Shown here: positions 1 to 12,060 of the stretch, piece by piece
Position numbering within the stretch: position 1 is the stretch's first letter
How the letters are laid out: each line of letters starts with the position of its first letter
Source: Chrysomallon squamiferum
Lineage: Eukaryota; Mollusca; Gastropoda; Neomphalida; Peltospiridae
DNA length: 64,000 nt
Assembly (NCBI GenBank): GCA_012295275.1
Contig: CM022668.1
Location: 387,157 to 451,156, forward strand
Direction: 5' to 3'
The notes under the pieces: model-generated
Told to the model about the DNA's origin: nothing
Database searches by the model: none
The model's input: only the letters and a program-made list of their open reading frames with translations
Made by a program: the position numbers and the translations under genes

Positions 1-884
1 AATGTTTTTTGCATAAAACCAGAACATGAATAAAGTGATTTGTCTATTTCTAATAAATATTACAAACTATTAAAAAATATATATATTTTATAATATCAGT
101 GCTGGGAAAATGTTCTCTTTTTACCAGTCTTGACCAATTTGTGATCACTGGGGCTGATGTTATTTTTGAAAAACATTGTTTACTGGTAATATTTTAAAAA
201 TATTTTTGATCAAAAGCATGCCATCATTTCTGTAATTAAAATAATTTTATTTGTAAACAGTCTCACAACAAATTAAACACTTTGAACAACTCCGACATTT
301 ACTGCATACATCTGTCAGTAGTGTTTTCTTTGTTAACATGAAATGAACATTGTATTAACGGAGTTAACATTTTGAATTAAGACTGACTCTGATGTATTCA
401 AGTCAACACTCTCAGGTATTTCCTACAATGGTGATTACAAGTCATGTGGAAAAAAAATAAAATAAAATAAAAAGAATTCACTAAGATAGGCACCAGTTTA
501 TCTGCTTTATATTTCTTTTTGGAGCAGGAATTAGCCTAAACCTTGATTTCTTAAAACATGTAGATGATACTGCTGCTCACAGTCATTAATGGTTTGAGAT
601 AAGATATTTAATAACACTAAAAATTAATGTCATATATTTAAGTAAGAATTTATCATCATCCAGTCATTGTTCATGTTATTAGTAGTTGTGCCATCAGTTT
701 CTGTCAAATCCACTTAACCATTCAACCAACAAAACATTTGACATTTATTAACATTCAACATGATGTCTGTTTACATGCACACAAATAGATATATAGACAG
801 ACAAACAGAGATCAATAGACAGACTGACAGACAGATAAAAAATAAAAAAGAGAGATAACAAAAGGTAAAGAAGTTTGATATTAC

Positions 885-3404
885 CAGATACTGATGGCTT
901 TCTGGTTGTCCTGAAGAAGAAAAAGAAAAAAAAAATGTCAGTCAACAAATTCTAAAATATTTACTATGAAAATGGTATTTTTCAGTATCTTAATCACATG
1001 TCTGTATGTAAATTAACTATCTTAACAGACATTACATACATAAACTATGTACAAACCTATACCTACAGAAACAATGTTCACATTAATTCTATCACTTCAT
1101 CTACAACAAAATATGTACATATTCATGCATGCATAAACACACACATACAAAAAACAACAACAAACCTTTCAGTCTCTGCTGTTGATTTTTCAGCTGTTTT
1201 TTCAGTTGTTGTAGTATCAAGAACACAGTGAAAACCTTTAAATAAACAAAAACCAAATTCAAAAACCAGTACATGTTAAAATTGGTTTTATTTTATTTAT
1301 TTATTTTTGTACAACTAATGTCAAACTATAAACATTTTCAAGTTGATAACAGAAATTAATAAAACAGTAATGTATACATATAAAAATGTTTTTAATTAAA
1401 GTTAATAACACCACAATAATACAACAAGCCAGTTATTTAAAAGAAAATGTATTTAGACTATTTATTACATCACATTTATGTGTCACACATTATTATTTTA
1501 TTTCAGTAAAGGTTAATAATATCAGTGTAAATCTTTTTCCAGTACAGAACTTTGTCTTCAACATGGAGTTTGCCTATTTTTAATAATCAGGTTTTACAAG
1601 ATAAAACTCACTTGAATTGAGTTTCCCTTCACAATTACTTTTTAAGCACTTGCATGGTTCATTGAAGGTAAAACAGTGACAGTTTTCTGGTGATGGGGCA
1701 TACTGTTGTTGATAGTCACAGCTACACTTTGTGTCCTCTATAGGTGTACCCTCCTTACACATCTTTTTGCCCTTCGTTTCACATGTCCTGTGTCGGTGGC
1801 TGCACACAGGAAAGATAAACGAGTATGATGCTCTCCCCACTGGCTGATAGGACCCGGCAGGACACAATTCACACTTAATAGTCCCATCTGGATAGAGTCT
1901 AGCATACAATCCTGCAAATAAAATAGTAAAAACATATATCTGTGTATGTGTGTGTTATGACAGTAAACTGTTTTTATCTCACACAGTAGGGCCCTTAACC
2001 ATACCCTAATAGGGCCTTGATCAAGCTATGGAAAGTTTTCACAGTGATAGTTAGAGATACTGTTTGCTATGTTTATTTAACTTAGAAAATTGATCCTAAC
2101 TTATTAAACCACAGATCACAATTTAGTTTATACCTCTTGTAGAATTCGCAGGCAGCTATTTTTGGTTTGTTTTGTTTATTATAATAAATTATATTATTGT
2201 GCTATTAAGGAACAGTTTTGGAAAATACCGGTAACATACTGATTATTAACCTAAATAGCTTACTTCAGTACCATCCAACATCTCATAATTAACTGGTATG
2301 CATAATTAAAGTCAGTAAATATGTACCCATTCATTTCTGTGTATATATATGTGTATATGTGTAATATTAAACTCTGATATAATATTGTACACTTTGTTAA
2401 GCAAAATCAAGTGGCTAAGTGATGCTATATATTAATATGCATGTATGTAACACTATTGCTTGAATAAACTGTATTTTCAAAAGTACTTTAATACCAGGTA
2501 ATTATCAAAGCAACTATACAGAAAAAAAACCATAAGGTGCCATTTTTTCCAAATCTGCACAGTGTCATTTCTTCCGGGTGCCATTTTTTCCTACAACCAT
2601 TACCATATTAGGCAACTATATTTTGTGTTATTTTTGTTTAAGTCTGAAGGAGGGACAAATGGTTATTTTGTTTCTGTATGCTCTATTTTATATGTAGGTA
2701 CGTGACAAAATTTTCAAAATTATTAATTTCCTCAAACATTATACATCATTAGAAAGAGCAAAAAAATTACTTTTAAAATGACACCAGAATCTCTTTGATA
2801 GTATTGATATGAAAAAAGTTACGAATTGTTATCAGAATAAAATCTGCAGTTATTTGGACAAAGTGTGATTTATTTCTGTCATTTTGCAGGATAAACACTG
2901 AATATGTCTTATACCTTCAGTCCACTATACATGTATTATGTATCAAAATGAAGCATTTTATGAGTTCTAAACCTGTACTGTATTTCTAAACAAGTTGCTA
3001 AAACTCATGAATTTTAATTAATTAATTAACCAGACTAATTTATTGTATGCCAATATTTCTCAGCACCCATCTGAGTTAGTCAGTCACATAACCTAAAGTG
3101 ACTTGTTATTATCGATACTTTGACAAAAAGAAGTAGATATACACTACTGACCTGGAGCACACTCTCGTGGCTGGTGACAAAATGAAATAACGCTGGAATC
3201 ACCAGATTCCTGACAATGCAGTCTCTCAGTCTTCTGACAAAATTTCCACTCCAGACTCTTGTACTCTTGTGTTCCTACAGCTGGGCAGTAGTCTAAACCT
3301 AACACATTAACACAATCCAAGTTCTCAACACACAAAACTACTACAACAAACAATACACAGACTATTTCACGTGTACAACTATTCCATTTTGTCTGGACAA
3401 ACAT
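885..3404 (-). CDS. Gene A: TNFR-like receptor, 5' part only (runs off left edge)
   Basis: Exons read on the minus strand: 3152-3404 (ATG, signal peptide, first cysteines), 1612-1911 (300 nt, cysteine-rich), 1166-1235 (70 nt, end of cysteine-rich part and Thr-rich stalk), 885-910 (26 nt, RTTRKPSVSG stalk). Donors are GTCAGT, GTGAGT, GTTTGT and GTAATA; acceptors end in AG; phases 1-1-2-1 agree. The ectodomain has paired cysteines in TNFR style: KCELCPAGSYQP, a stretch of C-x2-H-x-H-R-x-C form, then KMCKEGTPIEDTKCSCD. By comparison with gene C the membrane exon lies about 220 bases left of base 1. The ATG used by genes B and C is followed at once by TAA here (3411-3416), so I start at the next in-frame ATG, 4 codons on; the hydrophobic signal core IVCVLFVVVVLCV is kept. 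Intron 1 carries about 1.1 kb of extra DNA absent from B and C. Family assignment is by cysteine pattern and architecture. Confidence 0.8.
1945..3125. other. Extra DNA in intron 1 of gene A
   Basis: Introns 1 of genes B and C are short, mostly ATGT microsatellite, while gene A has about 1.1 kb of unrelated AT-rich DNA between 'aacatat' and 'gacaaaaagaagtag'. It includes a doubled phrase around 2540-2590 (GGTGCCATTTTTTCC). I see no coding frame and no clear terminal repeats, so I only call it an insertion. Confidence 0.5.
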
Positions 3405-3470
3405 CACTGTTTACATGTATAGTTGTCACTTTTTACACAATCAGTTGTAACTTTTTACATGTACATATAC
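3405..3470 (-). promoter_or_regulatory. Upstream region of gene A: start-stop codon pair and repeated leader motif
   Basis: On the minus strand ATG-TAA lies at 3411-3416, 12 nt before the ATG taken as the start and in frame with it. Further upstream are two imperfect copies (about 3443-3464 and 3421-3438) of a 17-20 nt motif with core GTAAAAAGTGACAACT or GTAAAAAGTTACAACT. The same pair precedes genes B and C. Whether this is 5' UTR or promoter cannot be told without transcript data. Confidence 0.45.
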
Positions 3471-4359
3471 AAATTAAATATTTTTGTTTTTTCTTTTTGT
3501 TCTGTGTGTTGTCAGATGACAGTATTCTGGAAACACAAGAATATATTCTTCAGTCAGTTATTCCTACAAGAAAATAATAATAAATATTATGTCATGATTA
3601 ATATTAAGAATCAAATTTAATTATATTGGTATTTTAGCAATTATTTTTGACAGAAAGGATTATTTTGTTAAAATAGATATGTTGTCCTTCCAGTTCATCA
3701 TGCAGAGACTTCTTTGTTAACTGCTGTACACACACACTCAATGTGATGGGTGAATGATCACTATAAAAACAGGAAGATTTTATAAAATAAGAAACAAAAC
3801 TGCAATTTGGGTTGCAGATTTGGCTTAAATATATTTCATTAAAATGAGTAGACTATGACTACTACTACTACAACTACTGTTTAGTTACATATATATTAAC
3901 AGTAAATTACAAACCTGTTCAAAATATGTCGTCTGATTAGAAGTTAAGGAAATATTTCAAAATGACTAGTAACTTCCAGTACTAAGCCAAAGTAATTACC
4001 AGGAAATATATTTAAAAATAAACATGATTACTACATTGGGTCATTGTCAGGAACACAGACAATATTATTTCTGTTCAGATGGTGACACTGATTGTGTGGG
4101 GTGTTACTGACATCACTACTTACAACATTGTACATTTTTTATATTTATGTGTATTTGTTAATTTACATGTGTTGGTATTTGTATCTTCATAATAACATTA
4201 ATTTTCTTCTTTAGAAATTAGTGTCTCAGTGATGATATGTCTTTAATATAACCAAAATAATAATAATAATTACAGGAAGTTCATGTGTATATGTAATGAA
4301 AAGGCTTATGGATCAATTATTATTAATGTGTTATGTATATATAAAGGATTTTAACAGAG

Positions 4360-5270
4360 ACTTTAATACCAGGTAATTAGTTGAAAAAGTATTTAAATAT
4401 TAATTAAAAATGTTTTCAAATTTACCAGCAACATAAATAATAATTAAAAAATGTTTTCAAATTTACCTGCAATATAAATAATAATTAAAAAATGTAATAT
4501 CAAATTCATGTAAATCATGAACTGAAAAAGAACTGAATGTGAATTTTCACTCTAAAAGAAGAACACGAGGAAACTGATTTGTTTATTTCTAATAAGCATT
4601 AGAAACTATTAAAAATATATATATATTTTATAATATCAGTGCTGGGAAAATGTATTTTTTTTTTTTACCGGTCTTGACCCTTTTGTGATCTTTGGGGCTA
4701 AGGTTATTTTTAAAAAACATTGTTTATAAAAAAAAAGAAAAAAAGAGATATAACAAAAGTTACAGAAGTTTTGTGTTACCAGATATGAATGGCTTTCTGG
4801 TTGTCTTGAAAAATAATATTAAGAAAAACATAATTGTCAGTCAACACATTTTAGAATATTTTCCAGCATCTTAATTACATCTCCGTATGTAAATTAACTA
4901 TCTTACATACACATTACATATACAAACACAAACACATACTATGTACAAAGCTATACATACACGATGTACACATTAATGCTATCACTTTATCTATAATAAA
5001 ATAGATACATGTTCATGCATGCATACAAACATAAGTAGTCTCTGTTGTTGATTTTTCAGTTGTTGGTTTGTCAGTGGTTGTAGTATCAAGAACACAGTGA
5101 AAGCCTTGAAATCAACAAAAACTAAATTTAAAAACCAGTACATGTTAAAATTAGTGTTATTTTATTTATTTACTTTTTAACAACTAACATCAAACTATAA
5201 ACATTTTTAGTTGATAACTGAAATGAATAAAGCAGTAATATATACATATAAAAATGTTTTTAATTTATGT
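4360..5270 (-). pseudogene. Dead partial copy of the TNFR-like gene (stalk exons only)
   Basis: Minus-strand sequence resembles the introns and stalk exons of genes A-C. An exon-4-like piece at 4780-4804 reads TTRKPFIS, but its acceptor region has lost the first G, which shifts the frame. An exon-3-like piece at about 5036-5104 reads FHCVLDTTTTDKPTTEKSTT, but its donor is gone (ACTTATG instead of AAGGTTTG). No cysteine-rich or signal exons are present to the right. It sits 5' of gene A and is a fragment left by unequal duplication. A roughly 60-bp piece near 4393-4500 is doubled here compared with the second copy. Confidence 0.65.
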
Positions 5271-6179
5271 TTTATACCATGTAATTAGTTCTTGTTAACA
5301 CAATCAGTAGAAATGATAACGGGCAGATATATTAGTATTAGTATGCAAGGTGTCCAAGTGCCTGAAATAAACATGAGATCACATCCATTAATCTGTTGTC
5401 AACTAGGTGTTTATGTGTTCAAAGACAACAGAACCCCTGCTATTTAATAAACAATGAACTTAAAATTCCAAAATGAAGTTAATTACATTTGTTAATGATT
5501 ACTTTTAACACATGGGTTTGGGTGAAACTGATATCAGTTAAAACTGAATGAACTGCAAGATGTTCTTAAGTGATTTAATAATCACCTATTTTATATTGAT
5601 AGACTATTTCATTAGTATCAAACTGAGTAGAACTATATTAATGGCATTACCAGTTTCATATTATGTTACTTCTACTTGAACATATGATAACAGTATGGAT
5701 AGAGAATGATATCATGTATAATAATATGGATAGGAGTTTTACTTATGGATAACTCCTCAAAGAGGACATGACTAATGAACTTTGGCTGTTGATATAAATA
5801 TTTAAATGAATGTAATAGACGGGTTCCAAGTGATGTCACAAAAAGGAAATTGGCTATCTTTGGCACAATGAAAGTGTTTGTTACTTATCAATCACAGTGA
5901 GGCATGGCATACAAGAGAAGTTGTACAATGCCAAAGAAAAAATAATGTTATTGTAACGTTGAGGAGGTTACAACAGATCAGTGTGATGTAGAAAAAATCC
6001 ACTATTATGTCATTCCAGCTATAAAAAAACATCAAGGTGAAAAAATTGAGGAACTGAGCAGTGATTATGGCTGCAAAGTTGAATTAAAACATGGTTTACA
6101 AAAATCTAGCAAATGTTCAAATTTGTTCAGAACATTTTATAAACAGCATATATTTTTCAGTAGTAGTAGCATCATTACA

Positions 6180-6180
<1 letters not shown>
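5271..6180. other. AT-rich intergenic DNA with a possible exon remnant
   Basis: Mostly featureless. On the plus strand about 5948-6170 stays open and reads like protein (KIHYYVIPAIKKHQGEKIEE, then LSSDYGCKVELKHG), with a stop just upstream and a microsatellite downstream. The Ile-Glu-Glu-Leu-x4-Gly-x-Lys-Val pattern is faintly KH-domain-like, but I do not recognise the gene and see no partner exons. The second copy is at about 43680-43910. Confidence 0.25.

Positions 6181-6216
<36 letters not shown>
6181..6216. repeat. (TG)n(TA)n microsatellite
   Basis: Alternating TG then TA dinucleotides. The second copy at about 43914-43945 differs in length. Confidence 0.9.
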
Positions 6217-6218
<2 letters not shown>

Positions 6219-6624
6219 CATACATACTTTTTTGCATTTGTTTAAACAATTGTTTTCCATGATAAGCAATAATTAAAATCTTGTGTGTGTGTATATAAAC
6301 ATATATAAACAAAAAGGAGAACAAAAAGATATTTCACATTTATAGTTTGAGGATACTTTTCAGAAGTAATTTATGTCATGATTATGAATATGAAGACTTT
6401 AGTCAGTTGGCCAGAATGTGAAAATTGAGAAAAACAATGCCAATGCAGTTTTGCAAAAGTAGCCATAATTATACACTATTTTGAGATTTTATTAAAAGAC
6501 CCTCAAACATACTGACAAGGGCACATATGTTTTATGATTGTATAATGTATTATCAAGTCATCTGAATATCATAATTAAATAATTAACATGAAATATAACT
6601 TGTGTTGTGTTTATTTCTCTAGTG

Positions 6625-7014
6625 CAGTGATTCTCAACCGCCGTGTCGCGAAACTTTGTGACGAACACCTGAAAAAACGGACAATGTGCATAAATCTCCG
6701 TTTCATGTTCTACTAATATGCCTTGGAGGAAGGAACTTCCTTTCTCCAGTGAATATGCACACATTCAAAGTCCACCAATCAGTGGCCGCCACCAACCTTT
6801 GCACCTTTCGCTCAAGGTCGATCAGTTGCCCATGAGACGTCAGTGTGATAGGTTGTGTGTGTGGTGTTGTTCCGCACTGGTCGTGTGTGCGCGTGCGTAA
6901 TGCCGATTGCCGAATTAACGATCTCATCATATAATATTTAAAATTATTACTGTGTCGCGACAGTTTCATGCGCTCGTAGGTATGTCGAGAGTAAAAAAAG
7001 GTTGAGAAACACTG
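6625..7014. mobile_element. hAT-type MITE with 8-bp target duplication, 390 bp
   Basis: The element starts CAGTGATTCTCAACC and ends GGTTGAGAAACACTG, imperfect inverted repeats of the type seen in hAT (Charlie-like) elements. Both sides carry the same 8 bp, CTCTAGTG (6617-6624 and 7015-7022), the size expected for hAT. It has no transposase frame. It is more GC- and CpG-rich than its surroundings. Confidence 0.88.
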
Positions 7015-7022
7015 CTCTAGTG

Positions 7023-8220
7023 GATAGACAGACTTATTGATTTATATAGATTTAGCGTTAATATTCCTTGTTAGCTGGCCCTTAAAGCACCTTGTTACCC
7101 TAGGCTGAGCCTTAATAAAATATCTAAGATGTTTAATGGTGTGGGCCCCATGACAACAGCATATAGGGGTTTGGCATATCGGACACATTGGGAAGTGTAT
7201 CATACACTGTATGTGCTAGGACAGTGATTTTGTGAGCGACATATTTATAAATATAAATATAATATAATGAGTAACTAATGATAACTAATAATATAAATAT
7301 TACCTACAATTTCACATTATCCAGAATTCCTCCCGTTACAATAGTAACAAATAATAAACAATAAATAGCTATACAGAGAGAATTCGGGTTATTTCTGATA
7401 TTTTCATATTCTATCTTCATGTTTACCCAGTTGGGGATTTCCCTTATCTTATACTTGCTTATCGCACGTCAGTCCTCTCAAATAAATAGTTTCCGGTCTC
7501 AGTAACTGGATAAACTTCTAACATATAAAACTGTTATTATAAAATAAAACATGTGTTTCAGAACTGTAGCAGAAATAAAATTTCGGTTATATAATTGAAT
7601 TTATTTAAGAAAAATAATATTTGTTATATATAATATTATAACACATCGGACATGTTTGTTCGCTAGCTCAGCAGATGCATGAAAATCAAATTTTTGATAT
7701 CTGTTTATTCCGTTGTAGTCATCTCAAATTTGATATTTTATAATTAATCTCAATTTTAGAATTTGTTTTCTTGTTAATAGTAAATTTTGAAATATTAGGC
7801 CAAATCACTATTTTAAAAAAAAAAAAAAAAAAATCACATCCGCAGTATCGGATGTATTTACTTCTGTCATGACGAGCAAATTTGTGTTATTTTCAGATTC
7901 GAGTCGTTCATGTTTGAGACCGGTTATTGGCAGCACAAATCTGTTAACAATTAAAATCTAGATAAAAAATCAAACCCTTTCATGTAAGTTTAAAGTTATT
8001 CCTGTTTGAAATAGTATATCATAATCTTATGCTTGGCTATTGAAAATCAAAATATTAATGCCACATACTTCCCTAGTACAGAGTAGAATTTGCAGGCACA
8101 GGCTTTATTATTATAAAAATATATTTAAGAACACGGGTTCTTAACTGTTAGGGTACTAAAAATGGACTATATAAACCACTTATGTCTGACCTATAGACAA
8201 CTAAATGCTGTGACATAAAT
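7023..8220. other. Intergenic DNA without a recognised gene
   Basis: Mostly AT-rich, with an A-run at about 7816-7833. A stretch around 7375-7500 (ATTCGGGTTATTTCTGATAT and then AGTTGGGGAT) resembles 28070-28140 and may be a dispersed repeat. The second copy is at about 45891-47060. Confidence 0.4.
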
Positions 8221-8229
8221 AACATTGGC

Positions 8230-11200
8230 AACATTAACCTTATTCTTTCAGAGAGAACAAAATGCTGTGACATCAATCACTATGTTTGGTCTAAACTGTT
8301 GGTTTTCAGACCTTTTTATATTCTTACATGTGTCAGTAATTCAATTACACTTTGTGTGTATATTTCTCACTAATTGTTATATTAAAACTGCCAGAAACTA
8401 TTATTTCTACTATGGGTTAGTTGTTTTCAACAGCAGACAATAGCGCATTCTTAATTTCACTTTTGCTTTTCAGGTTTCATAATTTTACAAGTTCTCATAT
8501 TTCTTCACTTTATTTTTGCAGTGTATTAAAAGTGGAAAATGTCTATCGTTTCTTGAAATGCCTTATCCAGCGTTGAATTGTGGTGTGACCTTTGTATGGG
8601 ATGACACAATTAAGGTATTTGTATTTAACATTTTATTTTTTATTTTTTTATAAGATCAGTGTATATATATTTTGTTGTGATTTGAGATATTTTTTGTCAT
8701 ATCCTGCGTTTTTTAACAGTACTAACAAAACATTTCAGATTGATATGTCACAAGAGGATCGGATTTGTGAGGAGGAGTAAGCATATGAGGGCAATGTTTG
8801 TGATGTAGGTACACCACAAGATGATAGCTCTTATGATTACAGTAATAATTTCTCATTATGAGAAAAAAAATGAAGACAAAATCTCAAGTAAGATGTATTT
8901 GTGCTACTTTCGTGTGTGATCTACGCTCTTATTTTAATTATTATCTTGTTTATTCTTGGTTTTTTATTATTATTTTTCATGTCATAAATGAAACAAATTT
9001 TCCTTTTATTATATATTTATAATTTAACGAAATAAGGGATTAAAAAGTATACAAATTTGAATAATATCATCGATAAACTAGGCAAACATCTGCTAGAAAC
9101 TAGAAAAAAAAGATCTTCAGAATTCTTCCTGATCTGTAACCAACAGAAATAATCAAGGTGTGATTGGAAGGTTCAGTCCTCTCATCTTTTTCAAAATACA
9201 AATTTTCTAATCCAAGAAGGTTCTTTCAATTGCTTGAGTGTTGGCTTCAGTGTTTGGATCATCATAATTTCTGATCCAAGCTATGTCGAATCTGTTGTAT
9301 TACTTTACCTGCCTGCTACACATGGTCTTATCTTACAGAAATTTCCAAGATGTTTAGCTGCTGTGGATTGCCCTTTATGTTATAGACCCCACACACAAGT
9401 TGTTTCATCATGTGTAGATCACAAGCCAAAGTAGCACCAATGTATTCATGTTTTTTTCCCACTCACACATACATATACGTAATTACATTCAGTTAAAAAC
9501 TACTTCAAACTCTTTATTACATCTATAAGTCATATATAATTTGAAAGGTATAATGTTTGACACACATTTCTGCTTTCAGTTCTTTTGAGATAAACATTTG
9601 TCTATCAAAAGAAACCAGTAATAAAAGATGTAATGCTTCAAAAGGGGTAATAAAATAATTAAGCCACAGTCATGCAAAATGATGTAGTTACAAGACACAA
9701 CTGAAGTGTCCTTTGGTGATATGAACACAATTTTCATATATATCTTACATTCTTACAAATGATATTTTATTTTTAATTCATTTGTTTCTTAATTATTTTT
9801 ATTATTATTATTATTATACTTTTTTTTTTGCCAGCAAGTCAAAGTTAATAATAAAGTTTAACAAAGAGATTGAAGATGGCTAATAGTTTGAAGAATAGAA
9901 AGAAACTGCAAATAATCTTGATGGAAAATCTGGGTAATGTTCATGGTATTTGTGGCTACCATGAAGTAGGAAGAAATAATTTTAGACATAATACTAAAGT
10001 AATAGGTAAGTATTTAAAATGTGCATGCACAATAGAAAATGTAAAGAATATTAAACCAATTTGTCCTTATGGTATGGTTGTAGAAAATCTTGGATGGCGG
10101 AATAATGAAAAAAAATAAAAAAACGTATGTGTTATATGGTTACAGAATAGATGAAATGTCAAGCAGTTTGTTTTAGCAGCATGTTTAAAGATAATAGATA
10201 CATCAGATGTCAAAATGAAGGACAGAAGCAGTGAAGAACACCATATCTGCAAGAAGCCATGACATGTTACAAAGTGCAATGATTCAGTGTGAAGTGTTTA
10301 CTTTGGTACCTTGTGTGTTGTTTGAATATTCAGTGCTTCTCTAAAGGAACAAGAGCTGAGGAGATCACTTCCATTTGTGGAAGAAATAAATGTGATAAAA
10401 AGATATATATAACATTAAAGGGAACTAATTTTTGTATAGTCCATTTTAATGTATTAGATAAAATAATTGTTTGGCAGTTAAGTTATTCTCAGTTAAGGAA
10501 AATACTGTAAATAACAAATCAGTTTGAAGAGAAAAAATTATGAGGGAAATCCAGCTAAAAATGTATTTTATCAAGAAAAGGTTAATCATAGCACCTCACA
10601 TAGTTTTTACATGATGATCATAAATGGAAAAATGGCAAGAAATACTGTAGTAAAGAAAATGTTGAGCTCAATTATGATACAACACTGGGGATATTGATGA
10701 ATTCACTAAAGTAGAAAATACAGAAAAAATTTGCTCGGTGAATAGTAATGTTGTAGAACAAGATAATGTTTATGGATAAAATCACTGATGAAATTATATC
10801 CACCCCATCTTAAGATAGGCTTATAGTAGGAGAATTGTTTGGGTGTTCTGTATCTGATAAGTACTTTACATATAAACTTCCAATGCAGATAACATTTGAA
10901 TTGGAAGCTGGACAGTGGCAAAATTTACTTAAATTATGAAATGGCAGGCCATCTGAATATGTGAAAATCAAGCACTGTCAACAGTGTTAGATTGGATGAA
11001 TCAATGGTTTTATCTTAGCAGCACTTTCACATAAAGCAAAAATCATGAATCAGCAGTCTGTGTTTTCAAATGCCAAAAGAACTACTGTTCACATATATTT
11101 AGTCATTTAATGAATAAGTTGAAACAAAGTTGCCAGAAAAATGTAAGCAAAAAACCAGCTGCAGAATATTTCTTTATATGGTAAGTCTGATGATGAATAG

Positions 11201-11890
11201 TAATGATATGAAAGAAATAACAAAATTCCTACATAGACAGACTCTTTTTAAAACACTGGTTTCAGAAGAATATTCTGATTTTGATGAATGTAATTTTGAA
11301 CAAGTAGACATGAAAATGTTGCAACCTGGTTTCTATACAGAAGAAGAATTTCTTAATTTAGCTGAAGACTCTCCTTTTTAGTAATTTTCTCAAGTTATCT
11401 TAGAAAATGTTATGAAAATTTACTTGTCATATAAATTTGAAGAAGTAGTTCTTAAATATTTAAAACAAATAAATAAATAAAATTAAAAAAATATTGCTCA
11501 TTTGGTCATTATGGTCCAATATACCTTTGAGAAATATAACAGACTGAAAAAACAGCATCAGAAATTCACAGTAATAAAAACTTTATTCACAAAGAGATGA
11601 AAACAACTAGCACAATTGAAAATAGATTTAGAATTCTAAAATATACTGGACTGCAAGGCAGAACCCAAACAGACTGGATGATTTTTCAGAAAACAATTGT
11701 TTCAGTACAAAAATTGGCAGCTGCAGTTTGTGTGAAAGAATAGTGAAAGAATATTTAAGGAAGATAAAGAAACCATATAGTAAAAAAATGAACATAACAA
11801 CAGCAAAAGCTGTTTTAACTAGTAAGTGCATTCCTAAGTATCCAGTCTCATTTTTATACAGGCCAGAAATGTTAAAGAAATACTGAATTA
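8230..11890 (+). pseudogene. Decayed unrecognised gene or transposon, plus strand
   Basis: Several protein-like segments lie in order on the plus strand, broken by stops and frame changes. Examples are an exon-like piece at about 8521-8613 (CIKSGKCLSFLEMPYPALNC, donor GTATTT), a second after an AG acceptor at about 8740-8780 (IDMSQEDRICEEE, a stop, then the frame goes on as AYEGNVCDVGTPQDDSSYDY), 9873-10118 (MANSLKNRKKLQ...), 10689-10780 (GDIDEFTKVENTEKICSVNS), 11208-11381 (MKEITKFLHRQ...FYTEEEFLNLAEDSPF) and 11595-11750 (STIENRFRILKYTGLQGRTQ, then KTIVSVQKLAAAVCV). The last piece faintly recalls the C-terminus of PIF/Harbinger transposases. I do not recognise the rest. The region carries about 290 bp (10118-10405) missing in the second copy. 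Confidence 0.4.
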
Positions 11891-12030
11891 TCTTAACAAA
11901 ACAAAATTAATAAAAAAACAACAACATAACAATAGCAAAAGCTGTTTTAACTAGTAAGTATATTCCTAAGTATCCAGTCTCATTTTTATACAGGCCAGAA
12001 ATGTTAAAGATATACAGAATTATCAATTTT
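11791..12030. repeat. Tandem duplication of about 132 bp
   Basis: A unit containing AGCAAAAGCTGTTTTAACTA and CCTAAGTATCCAGTCTCATT occurs twice in a row with few differences. The second copy of this pair is at about 50368-50600. Confidence 0.8.
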
Positions 12031-12060
12031 TTTTTTCTTTATAAAAATGAAATAAAGTTA

